A program made the translations under genes and the position numbers. Shown here piece after piece: positions 1 through 8,177 of a DNA stretch of 11,778 bases. How positions within the stretch are numbered: position 1 is the stretch's first letter; each line of letters begins with the position of its first letter. Where the stretch lies: the NCBI GenBank assembly GCA_015143735.1, contig VKHC01000466.1, positions 1 to 11,778 of the forward strand, read 5' to 3'. The notes under the pieces were generated by a model. It was not told where the DNA came from, ran no database searches, and was given only the letters and a program-made list of their open reading frames with translations. This DNA comes from Synura sp. LO234KE. Its lineage: Eukaryota; Sar; Synurophyceae; Synurales; Mallomonadaceae.

Positions 1-195
1 GGTATTCGTATTTCTACGTTTCGTATTTCTTCACCGGGTATTGAGTGATTCGTATTTCTACGTTTAACTACAGTATGTGTATTTGAGTGCCAAGTCTAGC
101 AATTCTGCTTCAAAGCGCTTCAAAATCCGATACATTAAAACTCTCCGTTGACACGGTAATCTGATTCATGTTAGCTGCTGACTCATTACTCGGTT
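1..195. repeat. Short direct repeats at the left edge
   Basis: The 18-bp unit ATTCGTATTTCTACGTTT occurs exactly at 4-21 and again at 48-65, and a partial copy (TCGTATTTCT) lies at 21-30. The period is 44 bp. This may be the end of a larger minisatellite or dispersed repeat continuing left of the window. No gene is seen in 66-195, which is the downstream flank of the minus-strand Myb pseudogene. Confidence 0.65.
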
Positions 196-1712
196 TCAAA
201 AAATAGCAGGTGGAGCCATGACCACCTGCTCGCCCGGCGACGATACGCCGTGATCAATGAAACATTTCCGTGTTGGTACACCGATCAAAGTTGAAGTTGG
301 AATGGAGAAATTGCAGTCTGGGATCGTTCCCAGGGCTTTGTAGTCGTCTGAGTCCCGCTCTGCGATGGAGTGGCACCAGGAATAGTCCTGGACATGGACA
401 TGAGATATGTCGACGAAGCAGTTCGAGGACGCGTGTTTTGAAAAGCAATCGCGTGGCTGTGACGGCGGCTGATAAACATCATTCCCATATGGCAGTGAAA
501 GTCGAGTCCTCTTATTCTGCGGGTAAATAAGATCATGACTAGATTGGTCACCGTTTCGTGATGGATACGACTTTGGAAGAGACCAAGAAGACACAGGAGT
601 ACCCACTGATGAACCGGAGCATCCCGTCTCCATTCGCCCATTCGCAATAACAAGGGGTTCACTATCACTAGTACATGCGTAACTATTGGAAAACACTGGA
701 AGGTATGCGCACTCGTTTGTGAAGTGCAATCGACAACCGACAATGAGTTCATGATTGGTGTGGTGGACTCCGCACGAGACCTTGTTCTACACCGTATGCC
801 ATTGCCGCTTCTCTTTTTCTTGCAACTTGGTTTTAAGTTCATATGTTTCATCAGAGAATATATATTTCTTGATATTGCATTGCTCGACGCATGCTTCAGG
901 AGGATGCACAGCACCTTGATGAACATGAATACAACTTCCTGAATATTGTTCGTCTTTTAGTGAAAGGATAGGACTGTCGAGCGACAATGCAAGAACCGGG
1001 TTTCACAAAGTTGCTGCTGCCCTCGAATAATCGATCTCATCTGCGATATAGCTCGGATTGTAGTTAAAATTTTAAGGCACCATAGTCACAGGTGTTGGAT
1101 TCAAGGCTACTAATTCATTATTTTCGGCTTACCACGGGGAGGAAAGCCCTCCGATTGATCAAGGTTGACGATAGCACTTAAAAATCTATTCTTTCATCAT
1201 TAGCACGCTTATTCAAATTTTGCCAGCGGACCTGACGAGTAACCAGAAATCAAGTCCATTTCGTGCATGTACACACATTTAGAATTAACCGCCCTGACCG
1301 CAGTGCATGTTCGTCTACTTTTCATATTTTTTCCCACGGTTTAACAATTTAGCAATTAACTAAAAAATTTTTTTTAGTGCTTTAGGAAAATTCCAAGAAT
1401 CCTCAACTTCCGATCTTTGGCAACTTGAGAATGCAATATTATGATAATTGCATCCTCTTCAGGAGTAAAGTCACTGTAACAAATGGACGGGTCGACATAG
1501 TCCGACCATCACTCTCTGCATTGCTTGGGGTTAAAATATTTAAAGCATATGAATGCCATAAGATAAATTAAAAGAACTAATTTTCTTATCGCATTTAAGT
1601 TCTTCCTGGAATATGAAGCGCAACTTTCTCCCAGTTCACGAGGACTTTTTCCACTTGGCCCAAGTTTGCGCAATAGGTCGTTTTCTTCATCGTTCCAATA
1701 TTCCTACCACAT
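196..1712 (-). pseudogene. Decayed inverted duplicate of the Myb gene
   Basis: Reading the minus strand from the ATG at 1712-1710, all four exons of the neighbouring Myb gene can be matched: exon 1 at 1712-1599, exon 2 at 1530-1407, exon 3 at 1359-1293 and exon 4 at 1028-196. Exon 1 keeps YWNDEEN and VALHIPGRT. Exon 2 keeps PKQCRE, WSDYVDPS and PEEDA and is 124 nt, exactly as in the intact copy. Exon 3 keeps the stretch around CGAACATGCACTGCGGTCAGG. Exon 4 keeps NKRTRLS (516-496), CFVDIS with nearby QDY (about 420-380) and VVMAPPA (225-205). Damage: 2-nt deletion in exon 1 (1634-1643), CGA to TGA in exon 2 (1511-1509), a 5-nt shorter exon 3, frameshift early in exon 4, in-frame TAG at 789-787, and TGA at 198-196 where the intact copy has Trp. 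Donors 1 and 2 read TT and donor 3 reads GC; acceptors 1 and 3 are lost. Two core Trp are replaced (Arg at 1412-1410, Gly near 1022). Relic introns show DNA-level duplication, not retroposition. Residual function is unlikely. Confidence 0.87.
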
Positions 1713-2293
1713 GTAGCTGTTACATAATTGAGAAACAAGATTGGTGAATCAAAGATGTAGCACTTTTTTTAAACCCATCATAGGGTCATATTATTTGTAC
1801 TGGTTTCCTTGTTGCTGCTACGTGTTAGGTATATTGATGAAATAAATTGACGTGGCAGTGTACTTTCACTGCGTAGGTTTATAACATCTACATGTGTTTT
1901 ATTCTCTCTCCCGTAGATTTTTCGCGCTAACATTTAATGGATAGATTTCAAGACCACAAATTCAAAGATGATTTATATACGAGCAATATATATACATAAT
2001 ACACTTCAAGCCGAGAAAATTAGGATGATATACAATTAAAATGTATTCGAAATTGAATTGTATTTCTACTTTTACAAGAAATTTCACGCAGACGGACACA
2101 AAACAAAACAATAAACAGTAAATTTGCATTCCGGAAAAAATAATCCATAAGATAAAATTACTTTAGGTTACTTTTCCCATCTGTGGTGATTTGGTGAAAG
2201 CAATGAAGCCTACGCGCAATCGTTTTCAAGCAAAGGCAATAATAGGCTCAAAAAAAGTATGTCTTTCTCATTCTCAGTTCGAGCCTGCACTTA
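1713..2293. promoter_or_regulatory. Shared 5' spacer between two divergent Myb copies
   Basis: These 581 bp lie between the start codons of the intact Myb gene and its minus-strand pseudogene, so both promoters must have come from here or further away. The segment is AT-rich, with TATA-like runs around 1972-2000. Just upstream of the intact start there is a pyrimidine-rich acceptor-like sequence, TCTTTCTCATTCTCAG, ending at 2277. The pseudogene has a similar TTGTTTCTCA stretch at the same place, so a 5'-leader intron is possible, but I cannot place its donor. No specific operators are recognised. Confidence 0.4.
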
Positions 2294-3533
2294 ATGCTTT
2301 GCAATACTTTGGACCAGACATATTGGGATGATGAAGAAAACAAGATCCTACGTGACCATGGACCCGGCGGAAAAAGTGGCTTCGTTAGTTGGGATGAAGT
2401 TGCCCTCCACATCCCCGGACGAACGTAAATGCCAATCAAGATTCTAAATACTTATGTACTCTCGACTTTCCCTCCATAACATATTTATATATTAGGCCAA
2501 AGCAATGCCGTGAAAGATGGTCGGAATATGTTGATCCATCTATAGATCACAGTGAATTTTCGTCAGAAGAGGACGCGCTCATAATAAAATTGCAACCCAG
2601 AATTGGAAATGATTGGAAGGTATGAAATATTTACATTAAGTTTTCAAGTTATGAACAATTTGAATTTGCAGACTATTGCGGAGTCGCTCAACCGAATGAA
2701 AGGTGAAAGGAATCAAACTAGACGAACATGTACTGCGGTTAGGGTAAGTTACATTTCATTCCGCAAGTGCATCCTTTAAATCCTATTAATAGGTTCGATG
2801 GCAGAACCTAAAGAGGATATCGAAAAATGAGAATATTGCGGTGTCGCTGTCGAATCCGACGTTAACGGAGGAATTCATCTGGCGTTCGCAATTACCTAGT
2901 ATCGACAACATCCTCAATAATAGCTCGTCAAACAGTGGAATAGAAAACGATTCCTCGGCATCATCCTCATTAGCTGCAAACGGTTTTGCTCTTGAAAAAA
3001 ATCTTCTTCTATCTAACAATAGGCTGGACGACTTAATCCTCAACGGAAATCGCGCCAGCGAGGATGACGTCACTCAACCAATCCCCGATCAGAGTAAAGT
3101 TGTTGGCGAACCAAATTCTACTTGGCATTGTGCGCAAGTGGTGAACAGTAAGTTTGATCCCCGGAACAAGAGGGCTAGATTCTCACCGTTCACTGAAATT
3201 GGTGTTCCGCGTCCAATGGTTAGTTTTGGTAACCCCCATCGTGCAGACTGCTTCATGGACGTATCGACACAGGACTATCCACTCTCCAATGCACTGCACG
3301 CACAGAGGGGCTTTCCTGTACTTAAAGTGGAGCGAACTGCCGAGGAGAACCGCGTTTCGAAACCTCATTGGGCCAATCACGTTGAGGCCACGTCATCGTC
3401 GGGCAATCGTGTGGTTATGGCTGAACCAGCTCTATATTGGAGTCCCTCCGAAGAGCACAACGTGTGCAGAAATAACGATGCGCTCGAAGTCGGGGCGGTT
3501 TTGAATTCATGTGAGGAAGGACGGTCTTGTTAG
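2294..3533 (+). CDS. Two-repeat Myb-like DNA-binding protein, four exons
   Basis: Probable nuclear transcription factor of 355 aa. Exons are 2294-2424, 2496-2619, 2672-2743 and 2793-3533. The introns are 71, 52 and 49 nt, with donors GTAAAT, GTATGA and GTAAGT and acceptors TTAG, GCAG and ATAG. Myb repeat one spans about residues 10-58, with Trp at 11, 33 and 52 and the helix-turn-helix signature IPGRTPKQCRERW at 40-52. Repeat two spans about 63-118, with Phe65 in place of the first Trp (a common substitution in second repeats), then Trp84 and Trp112, and GNDWKTIAESL at 81-91. The tail is Ser/Asn-rich (about 150-170) and ends with motifs NKRARFS (234-240), DCFMDVSTQDY (261-271) and VVMAEPALYW (316-325), which are also found in the pseudogene copy. 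The basic NKRAR patch could be a nuclear signal (inference). The start is the first in-frame ATG before the first Trp; an in-frame TAG lies about 55 nt upstream. A leader exon joined at 2277/2278 could extend the N-terminus. DNA targets cannot be read from the sequence. Confidence 0.87.
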
Positions 3534-4641
3534 AGACCCTGGATACGTACTTAGACATATATAGTAAAGCATAGACAGATCTCGGCGCTTAATGCAAAGC
3601 GATGGGAAGAGCGATGAAGATAATGGAATTACTCAAATTGTTATTTTATTGTTTTGTTGTTTGGATATGAATCATGCTGGTGTAATCTCACTGCAAGAAT
3701 ATGGGGCGATGTTGATAATAAGTTTTTAGTAGTATGCGTGTGTGGTCTGCGGTTTGAGGATCTTAACTTTTCTTACCTTGCATGGACTGAATCGTTTTAT
3801 GCTCAAGATTACGCTCCAGTAAATAGTGTGAGGCCTTGGTACCTTAGTCTTGGGATATTGTCGAGGTGGTTGGAGAATAGTGATGGGAAACTAACACTGA
3901 AGAGGAGCGTACTTTCGAGATGTGTTCTAGTAGCTATCATGATTTTCTTGTAAATTTCTCATTCTTAAGTAAACTGCTGTCACCTTCGTACTCAACGATA
4001 ATATTCCTATCCTTATGCATCGGTGCTGTAAGTTGATGAATAGTATTAAACTGTAAAAACAAGAACCCGGCTAAAGCACGAGTGGTGGTAATAATTCTGA
4101 GTCTTGGTGGCACCATGCTGCATTCTAGCTGAGAAGCAGTGGTACTACCGCCGGGGAGAAATATTGCTACCAACAGGCAGCACGGTTACTAGGATAGTCG
4201 ATTGTCTTCTAATTAGCGGGTGGTGGTTAGCTATTGGTAGGCTAGTACCACCATCACGGCACCACCGGAACTTTTCTTGGAGGATTAAGGCTGCCTGTCA
4301 TAATTCAATAAATCACAGGGGATCCGCAGCGGCTATTAAATCAAATCACAATCATGCACATATGTTGGAAATAAAACAATGTTGTTAAATTCAAACAGTT
4401 AATTTCTCCACTTGAGTTCAATTAACGGAAGATAGATTCTACATCTCATCAATACTCTAACTTACCCTGGAGTATAGAGGTAGAAGTGGGATGCGCGAAA
4501 CCGGCGGTAGTAATCGAAATCAACGACTGACTGTAGACATGAAATTAGGCATGAAATATATTTCTATATGGACATGACTAAATCTACCCTTAGCGGATGA
4601 CGACGAGGTGAAGAAACGGATCACAAACCTCCACTAGTCGG
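3534..4641. other. No recognised gene downstream of the Myb gene
   Basis: This 1.1 kb probably starts with the 3' untranslated region of the Myb gene. AATAAA-like signals occur near 4306 and 4364, but neither can be assigned as its poly(A) signal. The only longish open frame (3654-3953, plus strand, about 99 codons) has no ATG until its last few codons and no motif I know. Frames at 3937-4388 are short and low in support. I see no RNA gene or repeat here. Confidence 0.4.
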
Positions 4642-5196
4642 CTACTCGCGAAGGTTACGGGCAGCAGGGGAGCGCGCGCCTTGCTCACAAGGAAGCGATA
4701 TAAGCGCCTCATCCACGTGTCTTTGACCCCATACCCGCGTATCAATTTGGAGCGTACAAGGCATCGACCACAGAAGGCATAGCTCAAACAAGTCATTATT
4801 AGTCTCGCCTTGGTTACATGGAGTGCGTTCTGCAATCTGCAAATCAGTTAAATGTTTCGGATTGACTCTGTGGCCACCACCTCGGTCCTGTACACGCATA
4901 AGTCGAATTTCATTTAAAATATCAAATGCAACATGATTCGATTTACTATCGTAGTGCAGTGCAGAATAACTGAATGCAGGGTCGTTACAACTCGATAGCC
5001 ATGCGTTGCCAAAAGCTGATGTCGAGCACCCAGTGATCACTTCTGCGCCTCCTACCGCACATTGTAAACCATACCTGTCGTCTATGTCTGAGTTATCGAA
5101 CTCGTAGGTAGAGTAGAGGTGGATTCGCAGGAGGAGTCGGCCGGCACGGACGCTGTTTGAGTGCGCATGGTAAGCAGGGCCGATGAAATGATACAT
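4642..5196 (-). CDS. Hypothetical protein, 184 aa, cysteine-containing
   Basis: I do not recognise this protein. The frame runs from the ATG at 5196-5194 to a TAG at 4644-4642, with an in-frame TAG directly upstream (5202-5200), so the ATG is the natural start unless splicing intervenes. It is the longest frame outside the two recognised families. The predicted product is mostly hydrophilic, with seven cysteines (46, 57, 70, 127, 140, 147, 170), a Gly-rich turn DRGGGHR at 104-110, and no clear transmembrane helix or signal peptide. Upstream on the same strand, at 5280-5220, lies a sequence that looks like a 61-nt intron (donor GTGAGT, pyrimidine-rich acceptor CTTCTGTCACAG), similar in size to the introns of the Myb gene. 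It would fall in the 5' untranslated region. Chance is a real alternative: homology is untested and the neighbourhood is gene-poor. Confidence 0.35.
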   Translation of the reverse strand: MYHFIGPAYHAHSNSVRAGRLLLRIHLYSTYEFDNSDIDDRYGLQCAVGGAEVITGCSTSAFGNAWLSSCNDPAFSYSALHYDSKSNHVAFDILNEIRLMRVQDRGGGHRVNPKHLTDLQIAERTPCNQGETNNDLFELCLLWSMPCTLQIDTRVWGQRHVDEALISLPCEQGARSPAARNLRE

Positions 5197-5219
5197 CACC
5201 TACATACGACCACTTAAAT

Positions 5220-5280
5220 CTGTGACAGAAGAGAGCTTCCGTTACGCTGATGGACTAAAACCAACAACTACGGAACTCAC
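5220..5280 (-). other. Candidate 61-nt intron
   Basis: On the minus strand the sequence has donor TTTAG|GTGAGT at 5280, a branch-like GCGTAAC, and a polypyrimidine acceptor CTCTTCTGTCACAG ending at 5220. Its length fits the 48-71 nt introns elsewhere in the window. Exon frames on either side are stopped, so it would be a leader intron of the 4642-5196 frame or a relic. Confidence 0.4.
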
Positions 5281-5743
5281 CTAAATCATCGATTCAATTG
5301 GAGGAAACTTGATACGCACGTTATTAGCTCTCTAAATGGATGCACTACATGTAGATAATCTAGCGTTGCGGTGAGCCGACTACCCGCCATCATATCGCTA
5401 TTTCCCGGTGATGAGACCTCTCGTGTGCCCCCGGGACATAAGGCGGTGGCACTGATCTTGACAAATTCAATTTGGCAACGGGTAATGCTGCATCTTTCAA
5501 ATCGAATACTTAATGTTTTAAGAGTATCCTGTTCAATCTCCTATTCTAGGATCTACTAAACTTACTTCACTGAAGTATGCTCTGGCCTACTGGCTCCAAT
5601 ATAGCCCAACCCCGCCACGAGTGTGTGTAAGACAAGAAACACAAACGTGCAGAGAAGATCTTCCCGCATGAACACCTAATGCAAGCCCCAATCAGGCGGG
5701 AGATCCCGCGGTGCTCATGCTGCTCACAAGGGCGCGATAAACT
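5281..5743. other. No recognised gene
   Basis: Short open frames exist on both strands, for example 5371-5559 plus and a minus frame that reads through the adjacent A tract as poly-Phe. None has a recognisable motif. No RNA gene or repeat family is seen. Confidence 0.35.
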
Positions 5744-5761
5744 AAAAAAAAAAAAAAAAAA
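5744..5761 (+). repeat. A18 homopolymer tract
   Basis: Eighteen consecutive adenines. It could be a simple microsatellite or the poly(A) end of a plus-strand retroposed sequence. I looked for a copy of the downstream flank GACACACGATGAAG further upstream as a target-site duplication and did not find one. Confidence 0.9.
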
Positions 5762-5790
5762 GACACACGATGAAGTTGACGTTATCGTAA

Positions 5791-5973
5791 TCTTCCAAAC
5801 ATGGCGTGCGTAGCACATACTCTGACCCCACTCCGTCGCTCACTGCACTTAGGACACTTCGCTGCAACGAGACCAAACTAAAGTACTTGCGTAACGTTTT
5901 CGTACGCGCAGACTTCCTGGATTGGGTTTTCCGTCACTTTGAAGCATCAGAGATCGCCAGCGAGGCCGAGTAG
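5791..5973 (+). pseudogene. Coding-like fragment, 60 codons, no start
   Basis: A stop-to-stop frame between TAA (5788-5790) and TAG (5971-5973) with no internal ATG. The translation has balanced, protein-like composition, with blocks such as CNETKLKYLRN and ADFLDWVFRHFEASEI (residues about 25-55) that would form amphipathic helices. I do not recognise the family. It may be an exon, a gene remnant, or chance. No flanking splice sites are convincing. Confidence 0.22.
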
Positions 5974-6887
5974 TTCCCGAAGATATAGACTGGCAACAAA
6001 ATAGATACAGGTTATTTTCCTCGAGAATGAGCTGAAGATAATTCGCGATTCGATGAGTTCGATATATGGGAACAGACGTGCGGGGATGGTCACACCGATC
6101 TCATTTTTTGCAACTCTAGGCTCTAGAAATTTCCAAGGCATGGGACGTTACTCTCAAGTTGAAATATGATTTATAAGTGTGAGATCTTCTTCTTGAGATA
6201 GTTCAAGATTTCAATTGGAACTTATTATCAAAACGAGAAAATGACCTGAGTCAAATGATTGAGTTGTCACTTCAAACACAGAAAAAGTGAAGTCAAGGAA
6301 ATCATGTTATGCAAATGCTTAAACGAGCAGATCTATCACTGAGCACACCTGCTTGCCTAGATCCTTACCTATATAAAATATTGCTAGAGAAAATAAACAA
6401 TAATAAAAATTGGTTAAACACAACAATTTTGCCCAAAAGAAATTACAGCAAATTTCATTCCAATTTTTTGAACTCAATAAATGGTAATTCAAATATATTT
6501 TGGGATGAGGAGGATAAATTAATTTACCCGTAATGACGCGGAATCGATTCCTCTTACTAACAACATCGGTCGGAATATCTGCTTTCAACTATTTCAAAAT
6601 CAAATACCCCCAAAAGCTCTTTCCATACATTCATACGATATACTACGGCCTAGCTAATGAATCGGATTAAATCAGTTTTACGTGGTCTCACTCTTAATAC
6701 GCTTCCGTTACTACTGCATTGTGTTCGAGGATTTGCGCACACAGTGACACGAGAGAGGAGCTGTACAACAATCTCTAACTGAACGCAGCAGTAAATATCT
6801 TTGCATAGTACGTCCCTCGAAGTAACCAATAAGAGATGAACGAATAATATTGATCTAGCACTTTATCTAGTCACTCAGTTCTGCTGA
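5974..6887. other. Mostly non-coding, one small ORF described separately
   Basis: Apart from the 6309-6533 frame, the longest frame is minus strand 5947-6141 (64 codons, true ATG at 6141-6139, hydrophobic in the middle). It has no recognised motif and I do not call it a gene. The stretch 6600-6887 holds nothing I can identify. It forms the upstream flank of the receptor pseudogene. Confidence 0.35.
6309..6533 (+). CDS. Small Asn-rich ORF ending in a Myb-like motif
   Basis: This frame has 74 codons from the ATG at 6309 to a TAA at 6531-6533. It is AT-rich, which gives an Asn/Lys-rich middle (about residues 25-60). Its last residues, FWDEEDKLI (64-72), resemble the start of a Myb repeat, YWDDEENKIL, in the gene at 2294. 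At DNA level, TTGGGATGAGGAGGAT (about 6500-6515) matches TTGGGATGATGAAGAA with three differences. No following Myb helix or exon could be found, even when a possible donor GTAATG at 6530 was considered. It may be a tiny relic of a third Myb copy or a coincidence; expression is doubtful. Confidence 0.2.
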   Translation: MQMLKRADLSLSTPACLDPYLYKILLEKINNNKNWLNTTILPKRNYSKFHSNFLNSINGNSNIFWDEEDKLIYP

Positions 6888-8021
6888 ATTTGTGTTGCGA
6901 ACGATAAGTCGTCGAATATTGGAGGCATATGTACCTCAGTTATAATGGTACTTGACGAAATCAAAAACAAATTTGACGGCGTCCACGACGCGCTGCTTCC
7001 TTCCACTCTCACTTAATCTTCGCAATAAAATACGCTTATATGTGAATGTTGTTGAAGACGAGCAATTTTTATCTCAAGGGGCGTTCAATGGTACTGGAAT
7101 TCAAGCACGTACTGAAGCCGCACTAGATGTAGATTCAGAAGCGGTAGCCCAAATTTTCAACGCATATTCTCTTTATCATAGATTTTGTTCAACTGCCTCA
7201 ACCCTAAGTTACGCTACGACATATCCTGGATTCTTTCGAACCTGCACCTCCGAGGCTGCTCAGAGCATCGCCATAGCTGACATGATCTACAAAACTTTTG
7301 GATGGCGTATGGTAGTGATGGTGGTTACGTAGTACAATCACAGTCAAATAGCATAATTCAATCAGGGCAAAAGGATATGAGTACTTTCATTAATACGGCC
7401 CTAAATGCTGGGACGAGAATATTTGTGCTATTTATGTCTTGTGCAAATGCAGGAAGGCTGTTGACGCAAGGATATGACATGGGTTTGTTTAGGGAAGGTA
7501 CCCATATATTCGGCAGTGGTCATATGACAAATTCGTGTTTATGGCAACAAATGATGCCTGCACTGAGAGATGTTATCTTCAAAGGCTACATAGGCGTGGT
7601 TCCTGCTTTTGGAATGAACATCTCTTACAACCAAGGCTTCGTAAATCGATGGCGTGCGCTAAGGAGGACGATCCGGACCTTCCGTAACGGTACTGTGTCG
7701 TGCGACCAGAGACGGGACGATGACGGGCAACCTGTGTATGTCACGGACTCGGGATGCTCTGGATTAACATTCACTTCATTTTCTGACGATGGGTCTGATC
7801 TTGCACCCTACGCACCCTATAGCTACGACGCAACGTACGCCTTGGCTCACGCCTTACATTACGTCTTGTACGTGCGCAAGCGACCCACGGTGAGCTCAAG
7901 TTCTCCCGCTAATGCGTTGCAGTACAACACGAGTTTTCAAGGAGTCACGGGCTTGGTGTCCTTCCGCTATTATGGCGACACAATTACGGGCTACGGATTT
8001 GGGGACCACCCCAATGATTGA
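6888..8021 (+). pseudogene. Broken ANF-receptor (type I periplasmic-binding-like) ectodomain
   Basis: The translation matches the receptor family ligand-binding region found in class C GPCR-like and related receptors. Fragment A (6888-7016) has DEIKNKFDGVHDALLPST, like the family's EINNKTDG..DDLLP. Fragment B (about 7014-7332, shifted frame) has FNGTGIQ, VAQIFNAYSL, STASTLS, YPGFFRT and DMIYKTFGW. Fragment C (7302-8021, back in the frame of A) has AYGSDGGY, INTALNAGTRIFVLF, AGRLLTQGYDMGLF, KGYIGV, SYDATYALAHAL, and FQGVTGLVSF followed by GD. Order and spacing follow the two-lobed domain. Two frameshifts that cancel each other split it, near 7014 and near 7305-7315; a few residues of the strand after FGW are missing. 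The frame stops at 8019-8021 just after the last conserved block. The N-terminal signal peptide region is incomplete and no seven-helix or kinase part follows. It is most likely a truncated pseudogene. Sequencing errors at both shift points are the alternative. Confidence 0.8.
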
Positions 8022-8177
8022 AATCAAATGTATTAAACTACAGCTCCACCGCATTTAACGCATCATGTATCGATGTATTCATCATATATCACACACATGC
8101 ACGCATGCCTTATAACGCTTTAAAATACATTATAAAAATATAGTTATAGCATAAAAATATTATGTAGACGTATTAAA
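8022..8177. other. AT-rich intergenic spacer
   Basis: An AT-rich spacer between the receptor pseudogene and the convergent minus-strand gene, with several TATA-like and AATA-rich runs. A receptor of this family would continue with more domains here, but all frames are closed by stops. Confidence 0.5.

Noticed and set aside
787-789. The TAG in the pseudogene's last exon explained as part of an intron (GTGTAG...CCAG)
   Set aside because: The donor is poor, the intact copy has no intron there, and upstream exons are already broken by other mutations.
2277-2285. GTTCGAGCC resembling a tRNA T-loop/B box
   Set aside because: There is no matching A box, acceptor stem or anticodon arm upstream. The bases lie at the probable exon start of the Myb gene.
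3654-3953. Plus-strand frame of about 99 codons after the Myb gene
   Set aside because: It begins at a TTG, has no ATG until its last codons and no recognisable motif. It lies where the Myb 3' untranslated region is expected.
4682-5738. Two 19-bp segments, near 4682 and near 5720, both of the form TGCTCACAAGG..GCGATA
   Set aside because: They agree at 17 of 19 bases. One such match is roughly expected by chance in a window of this size, and the flanks do not align.
5567-5818. Minus-strand frame of 83 codons with a run of phenylalanines
   Set aside because: The run of Phe is only the A18 tract read backwards. The rest has no motif, so the frame is an artefact of low complexity.
6530-6616. 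Possible intron after the Myb-like motif (GTAATG donor, CTTACTAAC branch)
   Set aside because: Joining to the next AG gives no Myb sequence and a quick stop, so the splice signals are probably coincidental.
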